NCBI GenBank assembly: GCA_023435725.1
Contig: JAEYRD010000036.1
Location: 44,960 to 108,959 of the forward strand
Length of the DNA stretch: 64,000 nucleotides
DNA from: Pseudomonadota bacterium
Lineage (GTDB): Bacteria > Pseudomonadota > Alphaproteobacteria > Rhizobiales > Xanthobacteraceae
Direction: 5' to 3'
Shown here: positions 8,558 through 16,599 of the stretch, in pieces
How positions within the stretch are numbered: position 1 is the first letter of the stretch
Layout: the number at the start of each line of letters is the position of its first letter
Notes under the pieces: generated by a model
The model's input: the letters and a program-made list of their open reading frames with translations, nothing else
Databases searched by the model: none
Told to the model about the DNA's origin: nothing
Position numbers and translations under genes: made by a program

Positions 8558-9121
8558 ATGACTGTTGCACTCCACCCCTCGATCGATAACGGCATCAAAC
8601 AGGGCAGCGGCAGCTTTGCCGGCGGCACGCTGGTCTGCAAATGCACGGACCACCCGGTCAAGGTCGGCATCAAGGGCGATGTCGCTCACAACCACGCCTG
8701 TGGCTGCACCAAGTGCTGGAAGCCGCAGGGCGCGACCTTCTCGGTCGTCGCGGTGGTGCCGCGGCAGAACGTCACCGTGCTCGAGAACGGAGACAAGCTC
8801 CAGATCGTCGATCCCTCCGCGGTGATCCAGCGTCACGCCTGCAAGGCTTGCGGAACGCACATGTACGGCCGCATCGAGAACAAGAACCATCCGTTCTATG
8901 GCCTCGACTTCATCCATCCCGAGCTGTTCCAGGAGCAGGGCTCGCAGGCGCCGCAATTCGCCGCCTTCGTCTCCTCCGTGATCGAATCGGGCGTGAAGCC
9001 GGAGCAGATGGCGGGCATCCGTTCGCGGCTGAAGGAAATCGGGCTCGAGCCCTATGACTGTCTGTCGCCGGCGCTGATGGACGCGATCGCGACCCACGTG
9101 GCGAAAGCCAAGGCCGCCTGA
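8558..9121 (+). CDS. gfa: S-(hydroxymethyl)glutathione synthase, glutathione-dependent formaldehyde-activating enzyme
   Basis: Protein of 187 residues of the GFA fold, with the zinc cysteines in LVCKCTD, HACGCTKCWKP and HACKACGTHMYGR, matching the two zinc sites of Paracoccus Gfa. It is proposed to speed the condensation of formaldehyde with glutathione, feeding the FrmA reaction. It sits 34 bp after frmA with its own AAAGGAGG ribosome site and closes the xoxF-xoxG-frmA-gfa series. The length and C-terminal region favour Gfa over the many generic GFA-domain proteins. Confidence 0.93.
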   Translation: MTVALHPSIDNGIKQGSGSFAGGTLVCKCTDHPVKVGIKGDVAHNHACGCTKCWKPQGATFSVVAVVPRQNVTVLENGDKLQIVDPSAVIQRHACKACGTHMYGRIENKNHPFYGLDFIHPELFQEQGSQAPQFAAFVSSVIESGVKPEQMAGIRSRLKEIGLEPYDCLSPALMDAIATHVAKAKAA

Positions 9122-9178
9122 GCAAGGCGGCTTGAACAAGGCCGTCTGCGCAAAGCGCCAGACGTTCGCCACGCCCCC

Positions 9179-9209
9179 GGCTCGCTGGTCCAACCAACGC
9201 CAGCGAGCC
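9179..9209 (+). terminator. hairpin downstream of gfa
   Basis: A perfect 10-bp stem (9179-9188 with 9200-9209, GGCTCGCTGG/CCAGCGAGCC) with an 11-nt loop begins 57 bp after the gfa stop. No T-run follows. It is the likely end of the methanol/formaldehyde transcript. Confidence 0.55.
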
Positions 9210-9379
9210 GGATGGGCATGGCCCCTGGATTATCGCGGCGATACGCCGCCTGTGCACTCCGCGTATGTGAGGGCCGTCAGCTCCCTCAGTCCTGGTCTCT
9301 GAATGACTGCGCAGTGCCGCCCGCTTCCTGCTTGAAGTCCGCGTCCCTGCGTTTCTCCCTCCCTCGACTGAGGCATACT

Positions 9380-9440
9380 GCTTCGTCCGCGCAGTGATTC
9401 TGGCGGACGAAGCTCTTTTGTTGCGCCTGCTCCGCAGGCG
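9380..9440. terminator. tandem hairpins in the gap before the molybdenum hydroxylase genes
   Basis: The first hairpin is a perfect 11-bp stem (9380-9390 with 9403-9413, GCTTCGTCCGC/GCGGACGAAGC), 12-nt loop, followed by TCTTTTGTTG, so it resembles an intrinsic terminator. A second, 7-bp stem with a 3-nt loop follows (9424-9430 with 9434-9440). The gap 9122-9776 has no supported gene; the promoter for the next operon must lie between about 9450 and 9770. Confidence 0.5.
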
Positions 9441-9776
9441 AGCTGCGTGATGCCGCGCCCTGCTTTTGACAAACCATCGATGCAATCTTGTCCCGGTGAG
9501 AACAGCCGGGTCTGAACACTTGGCTGTGAACGCCGGGCCGACGCGATCTCTGCTACGATCGCGCGGTGACGATGCCGCGCGAAAATTCAATCAATCAAGA
9601 ACAAGACGGGAGGTATCGAGCACGTCCGGACATTACGATTCGCATCCACCCCCCTGCCGGGATCTGCCCGCGCAGGACAACGGGCGGAGATGCGGTGACG
9701 CGACGCAACGGCTGTGCGCAGGCCGACGCTGGCAAATCCTAGAAATCGGCAAGCTTATGAAGAGCGAGGGATGATC

Positions 9777-10229
9777 ATGATCAAGGTGAAGATCAACGGC
9801 CAGGAGCAGAGCTGGGACGGCGACCCGGATCTCCCGCTACTCTGGTTCCTGCGTGACGAGGCCGGACTCACCGGCACCAAGTACGGCTGCGGTCAGGCCC
9901 TGTGCGGCGCCTGCACGGTCATCGTCGACAAGGAAGCGGTGCGCGCCTGCATCACATCGATCAACGACGTCGCGGGGCGCGAGGTCACCACGATCGAGGG
10001 ACTGCATCCGAACGGCGATCATCCCGTCCAGAAGGCCTGGCGCCAGCTCAACGTTCCCCAATGCGGCTTTTGCCAGGCCGGCCAGATCATGCAGGCCGCG
10101 GCACTTCTGATGGATAACCCCAAACCCTCGCACGACCAGATCCGCCAGGGGATGTCCGGAAACATCTGCCGCTGCGGCTGCTACCAGCGCATCGAGAACG
10201 CCGTCCACCTCGCATCGACGGGAGTGTGA
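9777..10229 (+). CDS. (2Fe-2S) small subunit of a xanthine-oxidase-family molybdenum hydroxylase (IorA-like)
   Basis: Protein of 150 residues with both [2Fe-2S] clusters: GCGQALCGACTV at the plant-type N-terminal site and CGFCQAGQ plus CRCGCYQRI in the helical C-terminal domain. It passes electrons from the molybdenum subunit encoded next, whose start follows after one base. The start at 9777 suits the GCGAGGG site; ATG 9771 is nearly on top of it. Two-subunit enzymes of this form, with no FAD subunit, include isoquinoline 1-oxidoreductase and some periplasmic aldehyde dehydrogenases; the substrate is unknown. Confidence 0.88.
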   Translation: MIKVKINGQEQSWDGDPDLPLLWFLRDEAGLTGTKYGCGQALCGACTVIVDKEAVRACITSINDVAGREVTTIEGLHPNGDHPVQKAWRQLNVPQCGFCQAGQIMQAAALLMDNPKPSHDQIRQGMSGNICRCGCYQRIENAVHLASTGV

Positions 10230-10230
10230 C

Positions 10231-12543
10231 ATGAATTTCATCGACAACCCCGGGAAGCTTCGTGGCTTCGAAAAGAACATCCGCGTCGAGAAGGTCTCGC
10301 GCCGCAGTATCCTGAAGGGGCTCGGCGTCAGCAGCGCCTTCGTGCTCGCCGCGCCCGTGATGTCGCGCCAGGCGTTTGCCTATGAGACCGGCGCCGGCAA
10401 GATGCCGCATGGCGTCGTGGTCGATCCGCGCGTCTTCGTCGCGGTCGCCTCCGACGGCACCGTCACCATCATCGCCCACCGCTCCGAGATGGGAACGGGC
10501 GTGCGCACCAGCCTGCCCCTGATCGTGGCGGAGGAGATGGAAGCCGACTGGTCCAGGGTGAAGGTGGAGCAGGCGCATGGCGACGAGGTCAAGTTCGGCA
10601 ACCAGGACACCGACGGCTCGCGCAGCACGCGGCATTACCTGATCCCGATGCGCCAGATCGGCGCTTCCGCCCGCATCATGCTGGAGCAGGCAGCAGCCAA
10701 GCGTTGGGGCGTGCCCGCGACCGAGGTCAAGGCCGTCAATCACGAGATCGTCCACAGCGCCAGCGGACGCAAGCTCGGCTTCGGCGAACTCGCGGCCGAT
10801 GCCGCCAAGGAATCGGTGCCGAGCATCGAAGGCCTCAAGCTGAAGGACCCCAAGGACTTCCGCTATCTGGCCAAGGGCCAGGTCAGCATCGTCGACCTCC
10901 ACGACATCACCACCGGCAAGGCGCGTTACGGCGCCGACGTACGCCTGCCCGGCATGAAGTATGCCGTGATCGCGCGCCCGCCGGTGACCGGGGGCAAGCT
11001 GGCCTCGTTCGATCCCGACGCAGCTCTGAAGGTACCAGGCGTCGAAAAGGTGATGCAGGCGCGCGGCTGGCCGTGGCCGTCGAAATTCCAGCCGCTTGGC
11101 GGAGTCGCCGTGATCGCGCGCAACACCGGTGCGGCGATCAAGGGCCGCGACGCGCTGAAGCTGGTCTGGGATGACGGCGCCAACGGCAAATACGACTCGG
11201 CCGCCTATCGCAAGGAGCTCGAGGAGGCCGCGCGCAAACCCGGCCTCGTCGTGCGCCAGGAGGGCGACGCCGACGCCGCCCTGAAGGGCGCCGACAAGGT
11301 CGTCGTCGGCGAATATTATCTGCCGCATCTTGCCCATGTCAGCATGGAGCCGCCGGTGGCGGTCGCCGACGTCAAGGGCGACAAGGCTGAGATCTGGGCG
11401 CCGGTGCAGAGCCCCGGCGGCACCCGCGAGGACGTCGCCAAGACGCTCGGCATCCCCGAGGACAACGTCACCGTCAACGTGACGCTGCTCGGCGGCGGCT
11501 TCGGCCGCAAGTCGAAATGCGACTTCGCGCTCGAGGCGGCACTGCTGTCGAGGGAGCTGGGCGCGCCCGTGAAGGTGCAATGGACGCGCGAGGACGACCT
11601 CCACCACGACTTCCTGCACACCGTCTCGGTCGAGCGGATCGAGGCGGGGCTCGACAAGGACGGCAAGGTGATCGCCTGGCGCCATCGCAGCGTGGCGCCC
11701 ACCATCGCCTCGACCTTCGCCGCCGGCGCAAACCACGCGGCACCATTCGAGCTTGGCATGGGTCTCGTCGACATGCCGTTCGAGATCGCCAACATCTCCT
11801 GCGAGAACCCGGAAGCGGCCGCGCATACACGTATCGGCTGGTTCCGGTCGGTCTCGAACATCCCGCGCGCCTTCGCGGTGCAGTCGATGGTCGGCGAAAT
11901 CGCGCATGCTACCGGCCGCGACCAGAAGGAGACTCTGCTCGCGCTGATCGGTACGCCCCGGATCGTCAAGCCGGCGGTGAAGGACTTGTGGAACTACGGC
12001 GAGCCCTTCGACAGCTACCCGATCGACACCGCGCGCCTGCGCAAGGTGGTCGAGCTTGTCGCCGAGAAGGGCGAATGGGGCCGTCAGGTACCCAAGGGCC
12101 ACGGTCTCGGCATTGCTGTGCACCGTAGCTTCGTCAGCTACATCGCTACCATCGTCGAGGTGGTTGTCGACGACAAGGGCAAGCTGACGGTGCCGCGGGT
12201 CGACACCGCGATTGATTGCGGCACCTACGTCAACCCCGAGCGCATCGCCTCTCAGATCGAGGGCGCGGCGATCATGGGGCTGAGCCTCGCCAAGTACGGC
12301 GAGGTCAGCTTCAAGGACGGCAAGGTCGAGCAGAAGAACTTTGACGACTTCCAGGTCATCAGGATGGACGAGTCTCCAGTGGTGACCAACGTCTACATCG
12401 TGCCGCCCGCGCCCGGCACGCCGCCGAGCGGCGTCGGCGAACCCGGCGTGCCTCCGTTCGCGCCGGCGCTGATGAACGCGATCTTCGCTGCGACCGGAAA
12501 GCGCATCCGCAGCCTGCCGCTCGGCAAGCAATTGGAAACCTGA
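10231..12543 (+). CDS. molybdopterin-binding large subunit of a xanthine-oxidase-family hydroxylase (IorB-like, Tat-exported)
   Basis: Protein of 770 residues. It opens with a twin-arginine signal (VSRRSILKGLGVSSAFVLAA), so the folded enzyme should be exported to the periplasm, probably carrying the small subunit. Family marks are LLGGGFGRKSKCDF in the cofactor region and GVGEPGVPPFAPALMNAI, with the glutamate of GEPG as the conserved active-site base. Periplasmic members hydroxylate N-heterocycles or oxidise aldehydes and pass electrons to cytochromes. Its closeness to xoxF and formaldehyde genes makes an aldehyde substrate attractive but unproven. It pairs with the gene 1 bp upstream. Confidence 0.88.
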   Translation: MNFIDNPGKLRGFEKNIRVEKVSRRSILKGLGVSSAFVLAAPVMSRQAFAYETGAGKMPHGVVVDPRVFVAVASDGTVTIIAHRSEMGTGVRTSLPLIVAEEMEADWSRVKVEQAHGDEVKFGNQDTDGSRSTRHYLIPMRQIGASARIMLEQAAAKRWGVPATEVKAVNHEIVHSASGRKLGFGELAADAAKESVPSIEGLKLKDPKDFRYLAKGQVSIVDLHDITTGKARYGADVRLPGMKYAVIARPPVTGGKLASFDPDAALKVPGVEKVMQARGWPWPSKFQPLGGVAVIARNTGAAIKGRDALKLVWDDGANGKYDSAAYRKELEEAARKPGLVVRQEGDADAALKGADKVVVGEYYLPHLAHVSMEPPVAVADVKGDKAEIWAPVQSPGGTREDVAKTLGIPEDNVTVNVTLLGGGFGRKSKCDFALEAALLSRELGAPVKVQWTREDDLHHDFLHTVSVERIEAGLDKDGKVIAWRHRSVAPTIASTFAAGANHAAPFELGMGLVDMPFEIANISCENPEAAAHTRIGWFRSVSNIPRAFAVQSMVGEIAHATGRDQKETLLALIGTPRIVKPAVKDLWNYGEPFDSYPIDTARLRKVVELVAEKGEWGRQVPKGHGLGIAVHRSFVSYIATIVEVVVDDKGKLTVPRVDTAIDCGTYVNPERIASQIEGAAIMGLSLAKYGEVSFKDGKVEQKNFDDFQVIRMDESPVVTNVYIVPPAPGTPPSGVGEPGVPPFAPALMNAIFAATGKRIRSLPLGKQLET

Positions 12544-12572
12544 AGCGCCATAGGCGCTTTAGGCTGTCGTTT

Positions 12573-12621
12573 GAGCATGATCGTTTCGGAAAAGTGCTGC
12601 ATACTTTTCCGGATCATGGTC
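12573..12621. repeat. palindromic repeat with GAGCATGATC / GGATCATG arms
   Basis: The arms at 12574-12595 and 12604-12621 form an interrupted hairpin (GCATGATC...TCGGAAAAGT pairing with ACTTTTCCGGATCATG). This element is frequent between genes in Bradyrhizobium and Rhodopseudomonas. It lies between the hydroxylase gene and the next small gene. Confidence 0.65.
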
Positions 12622-12680
12622 CAGAGACGGAACACAAGGCGGCCTTGCGCCGTTTCCATCGATCTGACAGGAGCAGATCG

Positions 12681-12938
12681 ATGATCAACATCTCAAGGGC
12701 GCTCGCGGCCTCGCTGTCGGGCGCCTTTCTTTTGACGAGCGGCGGCGCTTTCGCCCAGAGCAACACGACGCCACCGACCACCGCCACGCGCCCCACCGCA
12801 CCGGACCAGAACTCGCTTCCCAACGCCAGCGCCCCGCCCGCCTCGACCACCCAGACCACCGGGCAGAGCAGCACCGATCCGAAGGTTCAGGAGATGAACC
12901 AGAAGGAGAAGGACAAGGTCGACCGCCAGGGCAAATAG
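12681..12938 (+). CDS. small secreted low-complexity protein
   Basis: Protein of 85 residues with a clear signal peptide (ISRALAASLSGAFLLTSGGAFA, cut before QSN). The mature part is a Thr/Pro/Ser/Ala-rich disordered stretch and a charged tail (KVQEMNQKEKDKVDRQGK). The start follows CAGGAG at 12668. I recognise no domain. Small Thr/Pro-rich secreted proteins are common in rhizobia and mostly uncharacterised. Confidence 0.65.
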   Translation: MINISRALAASLSGAFLLTSGGAFAQSNTTPPTTATRPTAPDQNSLPNASAPPASTTQTTGQSSTDPKVQEMNQKEKDKVDRQGK

Positions 12939-13002
12939 ACTCGGCGCATGGGCGTTTCAGCGCTGCATGGCAGCAGCTACTCGCCAAGGGGCATCGGTGT
13001 GC

Positions 13003-13148
13003 CCTCTCCCCTTGCTTGTGGGAGAGTGTAGCGACGCTGAAAGACACACACTGATAGGGTAAGGGGTCTGTCTCCGCGGACAGAGAGAGACCTCCGTCCG
13101 GCGCGCGCAATGGGCGCGCCACCTTCTCCCCCAACAAGGGGAGAAAGG
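13003..13148. repeat. long imperfect palindromic repeat with CTCTCCCCTTG arms
   Basis: The left arm around 13004-13029 pairs with the right arm around 13120-13147 (CTCTCCCCTTG against CAAGGGGAGAAAG), enclosing about 90 nt of further G/C-rich structure including GGCGCGC...GCGCGCC. This is another dispersed Bradyrhizobium-type intergenic element. No gene is supported in 12939-13243. Confidence 0.65.
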
Positions 13149-13169
13149 AAGACACCCTGGGCACACGCA

Positions 13170-13200
13170 AAGTGCGGCGGACGTTTCGACCGCCGCACTT
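13170..13200. terminator. hairpin between convergent genes
   Basis: A perfect 11-bp stem (13170-13180 with 13190-13200, AAGTGCGGCGG/CCGCCGCACTT) and a 9-nt loop lie 44 bp beyond the stop of the minus-strand PQQ dehydrogenase gene. It probably terminates that transcript and could serve both strands. Confidence 0.55.
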
Positions 13201-13243
13201 CGCTCCCCCCACCGCTCCGCCTTCGTCGATCCGCCCGCGGAGC

Positions 13244-14968
13244 TTATTTCTTCAGCGCGAACACCCAGATGACGCCGCCCTGCGGCACATTGGATTCGAT
13301 GCCGATATTATTGGTCGCCAGCGCATCCTGGATACGCTGCGCGTCGACTCCCCAGCCGGACTGGATCGCGACGTACTGGGTGCCGTCGATCTCATAGGAC
13401 ATCGGCATGCCCATGATGCCGGAGTTGGTCTTCTGCTCCCACAGGAGTTCGCCGGTCTTGGCGTTGAACGCTCGGAAGTTGCGGTCGTTGGTGCCACCGG
13501 CGAAGATGAGATCGCCTGCAGTTGCCGTGACCGACCCGAACATCTGCGACTTCGGGAAGTTATGTTGCCACACCTTCTTGCCGGTCGCGGGATCCCAGGC
13601 CTGTATCTCACCGAAATGATCGGCGCCGGGCTTCGCCTTCAGGCCGATGTCCTCCGGCTTGGTGCCAAGCCACAGTTCGCCCGGCTTGAGCGCGATCTTT
13701 TCGCCGGTGAAGCCGCCGCAGAAATTCTCGTTGGCTGGCACGTAGACGAGCCCGGTTTTCTGGCTATAGGCCGCCGACGGCCAGTCCTTGCCGCCCCACA
13801 GCGACGGGCAGAACTCGACGCGCTTGCCGATGACCGGCTTATGGTCGGGATCGACGATCGGCTTGCCGCTCTCATCGATGCCCTTCCAGACATCGGTTGA
13901 GACGAACGGCCAGCCCGCGACGTAGTTGATCTTGGTCGGCGTGCGCTCCAACACCCAGAAGATCGCGTCGCGTCCGGGATGGACCAGGCTCTTGATGCTG
14001 CGTCCGTCGCGCTGCAGGTCGATCAGCATCGGCGCCTCGACCTCGTCCCAATCCCAGGAATCGTTCTGGTGGTACTGGTGATAGGTCTTGATCTTGCCGT
14101 TACTGGGATCGAGCGCGAGCACTGATGAGGTGTAGAGGTTATCGCCGGGATGCATCTCGCCGGGCCACGGCGCGGCGTTACCGACCCCCCAATAGATCGT
14201 CTTGGTGTCCTTGTCGTAATTGCCGGTCATCCAGGCCGAGCCGCCGCCGTTCTTCCAGTCGTCGCCCTGCCAGGTGTCGTGACCCGGCTCGCCCTCGCCC
14301 GGAATGGTGTAGGTCCGCCACAGCTCCTTGCCATCCTTGGCATCATAGGCGGCGACGTAACCGCGCACGCCGAACTCGCCGCCGGAGCCACCGACGATCA
14401 CCTTTCCGTCGACGACCAGCGGCATCAGGGTCATGTACTGCCCCTTCTTGTAGTCCTGTACCTTGGTGTCCCACACCACCTTGCCGGTCTTGGCGTCGAG
14501 CGCGACGACGTGGTCGTCGGTGGTGGCGAGATAGAGCTTGTCCTCCCAAAGGCCGACGCCGCGGCTGGTGGGGTGCAGTTGGAACAGATCGTCCGGAAGC
14601 TGTCGCTTGTAGCGCCAATATTCGTCGCCGGTCTTCGCGTTCAGCGCGATCACCTGTCCCATCGGGGTCGCCACGAACATCACGCCGTTGTTGACGATCG
14701 GCGGCGCCTCGTGGCCTTCGACGACACCCGTGGCAAACGTCCAGACCGGCGTGAGATTCTTCACATTCGAGGTGTTGATCTGGTCGAGGGGGCTGTAGCC
14801 CTGCCCGTCATAGGTGCGCCGGTAGAGCATCCAGTTGCCGGGTTCCGGATTTTCCAGCCGCTGCGTGGTGACCGGAGAATAATTCTCGATCGGGCCGGCG
14901 CCCGCGGCGGTCGAGACAAGGCACGTGAAAGCGACGAAGCCGGACAGTAACCATTGCTTCCTGGTCAT
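13244..14968 (-). CDS. atypical PQQ-dependent alcohol dehydrogenase with lanthanide-type Asp pair
   Basis: Protein of 574 residues with a signal peptide (ends AAGAG-PI) and the eight-blade propeller of PQQ alcohol dehydrogenases (WMLYRRTYDGQGYSPLDQIN, repeated W-motifs such as LDAKTGKVVWD, SGGEFGVRGYVAAYD). The catalytic segment NDSWDWDEVEAP places D306 and D308 two residues apart, the arrangement of rare-earth enzymes such as XoxF and ExaF. The adjacent cysteine pair found in most relatives is missing: the matching stretch reads LHPTSRGVGL and there is no CC anywhere. No cytochrome gene is beside it; a Rieske protein gene is 117 bp upstream on the same strand. It probably oxidises an alcohol in the periplasm; substrate unknown. 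Confidence 0.9.
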   Translation of the reverse strand: MTRKQWLLSGFVAFTCLVSTAAGAGPIENYSPVTTQRLENPEPGNWMLYRRTYDGQGYSPLDQINTSNVKNLTPVWTFATGVVEGHEAPPIVNNGVMFVATPMGQVIALNAKTGDEYWRYKRQLPDDLFQLHPTSRGVGLWEDKLYLATTDDHVVALDAKTGKVVWDTKVQDYKKGQYMTLMPLVVDGKVIVGGSGGEFGVRGYVAAYDAKDGKELWRTYTIPGEGEPGHDTWQGDDWKNGGGSAWMTGNYDKDTKTIYWGVGNAAPWPGEMHPGDNLYTSSVLALDPSNGKIKTYHQYHQNDSWDWDEVEAPMLIDLQRDGRSIKSLVHPGRDAIFWVLERTPTKINYVAGWPFVSTDVWKGIDESGKPIVDPDHKPVIGKRVEFCPSLWGGKDWPSAAYSQKTGLVYVPANENFCGGFTGEKIALKPGELWLGTKPEDIGLKAKPGADHFGEIQAWDPATGKKVWQHNFPKSQMFGSVTATAGDLIFAGGTNDRNFRAFNAKTGELLWEQKTNSGIMGMPMSYEIDGTQYVAIQSGWGVDAQRIQDALATNNIGIESNVPQGGVIWVFALKK

Positions 14969-15085
14969 GGACGTTCCCCTTTTTCATCCGTTTGAATTCT
15001 TGCTTTGAATTCTTGTCGTTCGTCCCGTCGTCCGCCCCTCGGCGGATGCGGCCTCTCGTGACGCGGGCCCAACCCCGCACGCCCG

Positions 15086-15841
15086 TCATCTTGGCTGCGC
15101 GCCACCTACCTTTCCGATGAAGTTGCCGGCAACGCTGAGCGAGCCGTCAGTGAGTGCGAGCGGCAGCGCCGCGAGCCGTCGCGGTGCCGGCCCGAACACG
15201 ACCTGCGCGCCCGCGCGGGGATCGTATTCAGAGTTGTGGCACATGCACTTGAACACCTCCTTGTCGCCGACATCGCTCTTCACCCAGGCGGTGACGGGAC
15301 AGCCGGCATGGGCACAGATCGCCGAATAGGCGACGATGCCGTCGACGGCGCGCGCTTTCGTTTGCTCGTCGAGCTCGGCGGGATCGAGCCGGATGATCAG
15401 GATCTCGTTGAGCCGCGAGGCGCTGCGCACGACCGATGTCTTGGGGTCCTTCGGCCAGGCATGCACCGGCGGTCCGCCGGCCGGAAGATCGGCCGCGGTA
15501 ATCAGCTTTCCTTCCTGCTCGCCTTCGGAGAAAACGAGCAGATCGCCCTTCTGCGGCCGTTCGTCGGAGCCGGGCGGATCCTCGTCCGCGCGCGCTTGCA
15601 TGGAACAGCCGAGACAGGCGGTCGTAGCAAGCGCACTAAGCAGCAGCGTTCGCCGCGTTTGCTCCGTACACGCATCGGATTCAAGTTCCGCAGATATCTC
15701 GGGGGAGGATGTGGTGTTGGACGATGCACTCGACATGCCCGCTAGCAGGCGCCGGAAGTCTGCCGAAAACAAGGCGAAGAATTGGCGCCGCAGTGCATCA
15801 ATATGTCTTTGCTCGCTTTGATTGAGCGAGACTGAACGCAT
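15086..15841 (-). CDS. Rieske [2Fe-2S] protein, putative partner of the PQQ dehydrogenase
   Basis: Protein of 251 residues from the first ATG; an ATG at 15736 would remove 35 residues, and neither has a good ribosome site. A Tat-like segment (TEQTRRTLLLSALATTACLG) precedes a C-terminal Rieske domain with CAHAGCPV and CMCHNSEYD, giving the two Cys and two His cluster ligands plus both disulfide cysteines of high-potential, bc1-type Rieske proteins. There is no oxygenase partner. A periplasmic or membrane-tethered electron carrier is therefore likely. Its position directly before the PQQ dehydrogenase suggests it replaces or supplements a cytochrome acceptor; that pairing is inference. Confidence 0.85.
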   Translation of the reverse strand: MRSVSLNQSEQRHIDALRRQFFALFSADFRRLLAGMSSASSNTTSSPEISAELESDACTEQTRRTLLLSALATTACLGCSMQARADEDPPGSDERPQKGDLLVFSEGEQEGKLITAADLPAGGPPVHAWPKDPKTSVVRSASRLNEILIIRLDPAELDEQTKARAVDGIVAYSAICAHAGCPVTAWVKSDVGDKEVFKCMCHNSEYDPRAGAQVVFGPAPRRLAALPLALTDGSLSVAGNFIGKVGGAQPR

Positions 15842-15997
15842 TCAAACGCGTTTTTGCAGTTTCAACGTCATGCCGCGCGATCGGCATGATGATTCTGCAG
15901 ATCAGACCGATGATGTTGGAATTGGTGCAGCGCGCTATTGGTCACGCAATGCAACCAGGAAGCGATACAACTGCACGTTTGACAGGCAGGCCGGTCG

Positions 15998-16462
15998 TCA
16001 GGACCGCAGCACGTGGCGCGGCGATGCGATACGGCCGGCGATTGTCGCTGACGCCATTTCAAAGCTGTCGGCGATGCGGCGCGCCTTGTCGACGAAGAGC
16101 GCGGCGGCCGCGGGTGGACAAACCTCGCGCGCGGTCTGTTCGAACAGATCGAGCCAGCGGTCGAAATGATCGCCGACGAGGCTCAAGGGCATATGCGCCC
16201 GCATCGGCGAGCCGTGATAGCGGCCGCTCATCAGCACCACCGACGACCAGAAATCTCTGAGCTTGGCGAGATGCTCGTCCCAATTCTGCACGATCGCGAA
16301 GACCGGCCCCAGGAGCGCATCCTCGCGCACGCGTCCGTAGAAGCGGGTCACGAGTTCCCCGATCATCTCTTCGGTAATCCCGGTACGCTCGATCGCATCC
16401 TGGGTCAGCAGGTTCCGCCGCGCGGCCGCCGCCTCGCGCTCGGCCTTCAGTCGATCCGACAT
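15998..16462 (-). CDS. group III truncated haemoglobin
   Basis: Protein of 154 residues from the ATG at 16462 (a longer start at 16522 lacks support). The 2/2-globin core is evident: ITEEMIGELVTRFYGRVREDALLGPVF, then WDEHLAKLRDFWSSVVLMSGRYHGSPMRAH with the proximal-side histidine, and HFDRWLDLFEQTA, all typical of group III. The family binds O2 or NO and is thought to act in NO detoxification or redox chemistry, but a defined reaction is not established. It lies 156 bp upstream of the Rieske gene on the same strand. Confidence 0.88.
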   Translation of the reverse strand: MSDRLKAEREAAAARRNLLTQDAIERTGITEEMIGELVTRFYGRVREDALLGPVFAIVQNWDEHLAKLRDFWSSVVLMSGRYHGSPMRAHMPLSLVGDHFDRWLDLFEQTAREVCPPAAAALFVDKARRIADSFEMASATIAGRIASPRHVLRS

Positions 16463-16599
16463 GGTCTTTGCTATCCGTTCCGTTGTTCCCGCGAACCGCC
16501 CGTTCGGCGTTGTCGGGCTCATTGCGCGCAGCGTCTTTGTCGCAGCACAAATTGCGGGATGTGGCGGCGGACGCTGAATATCCGCCGCCGGCGCCGAGA

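Noticed and set aside
10087..12531. 814-codon minus-strand ORF opposite the molybdenum-hydroxylase gene
   Set aside because: It is the antisense shadow of a convincing gene; its translation is Arg/Asp/His-rich without domain motifs. Long antisense frames are expected at this GC content.
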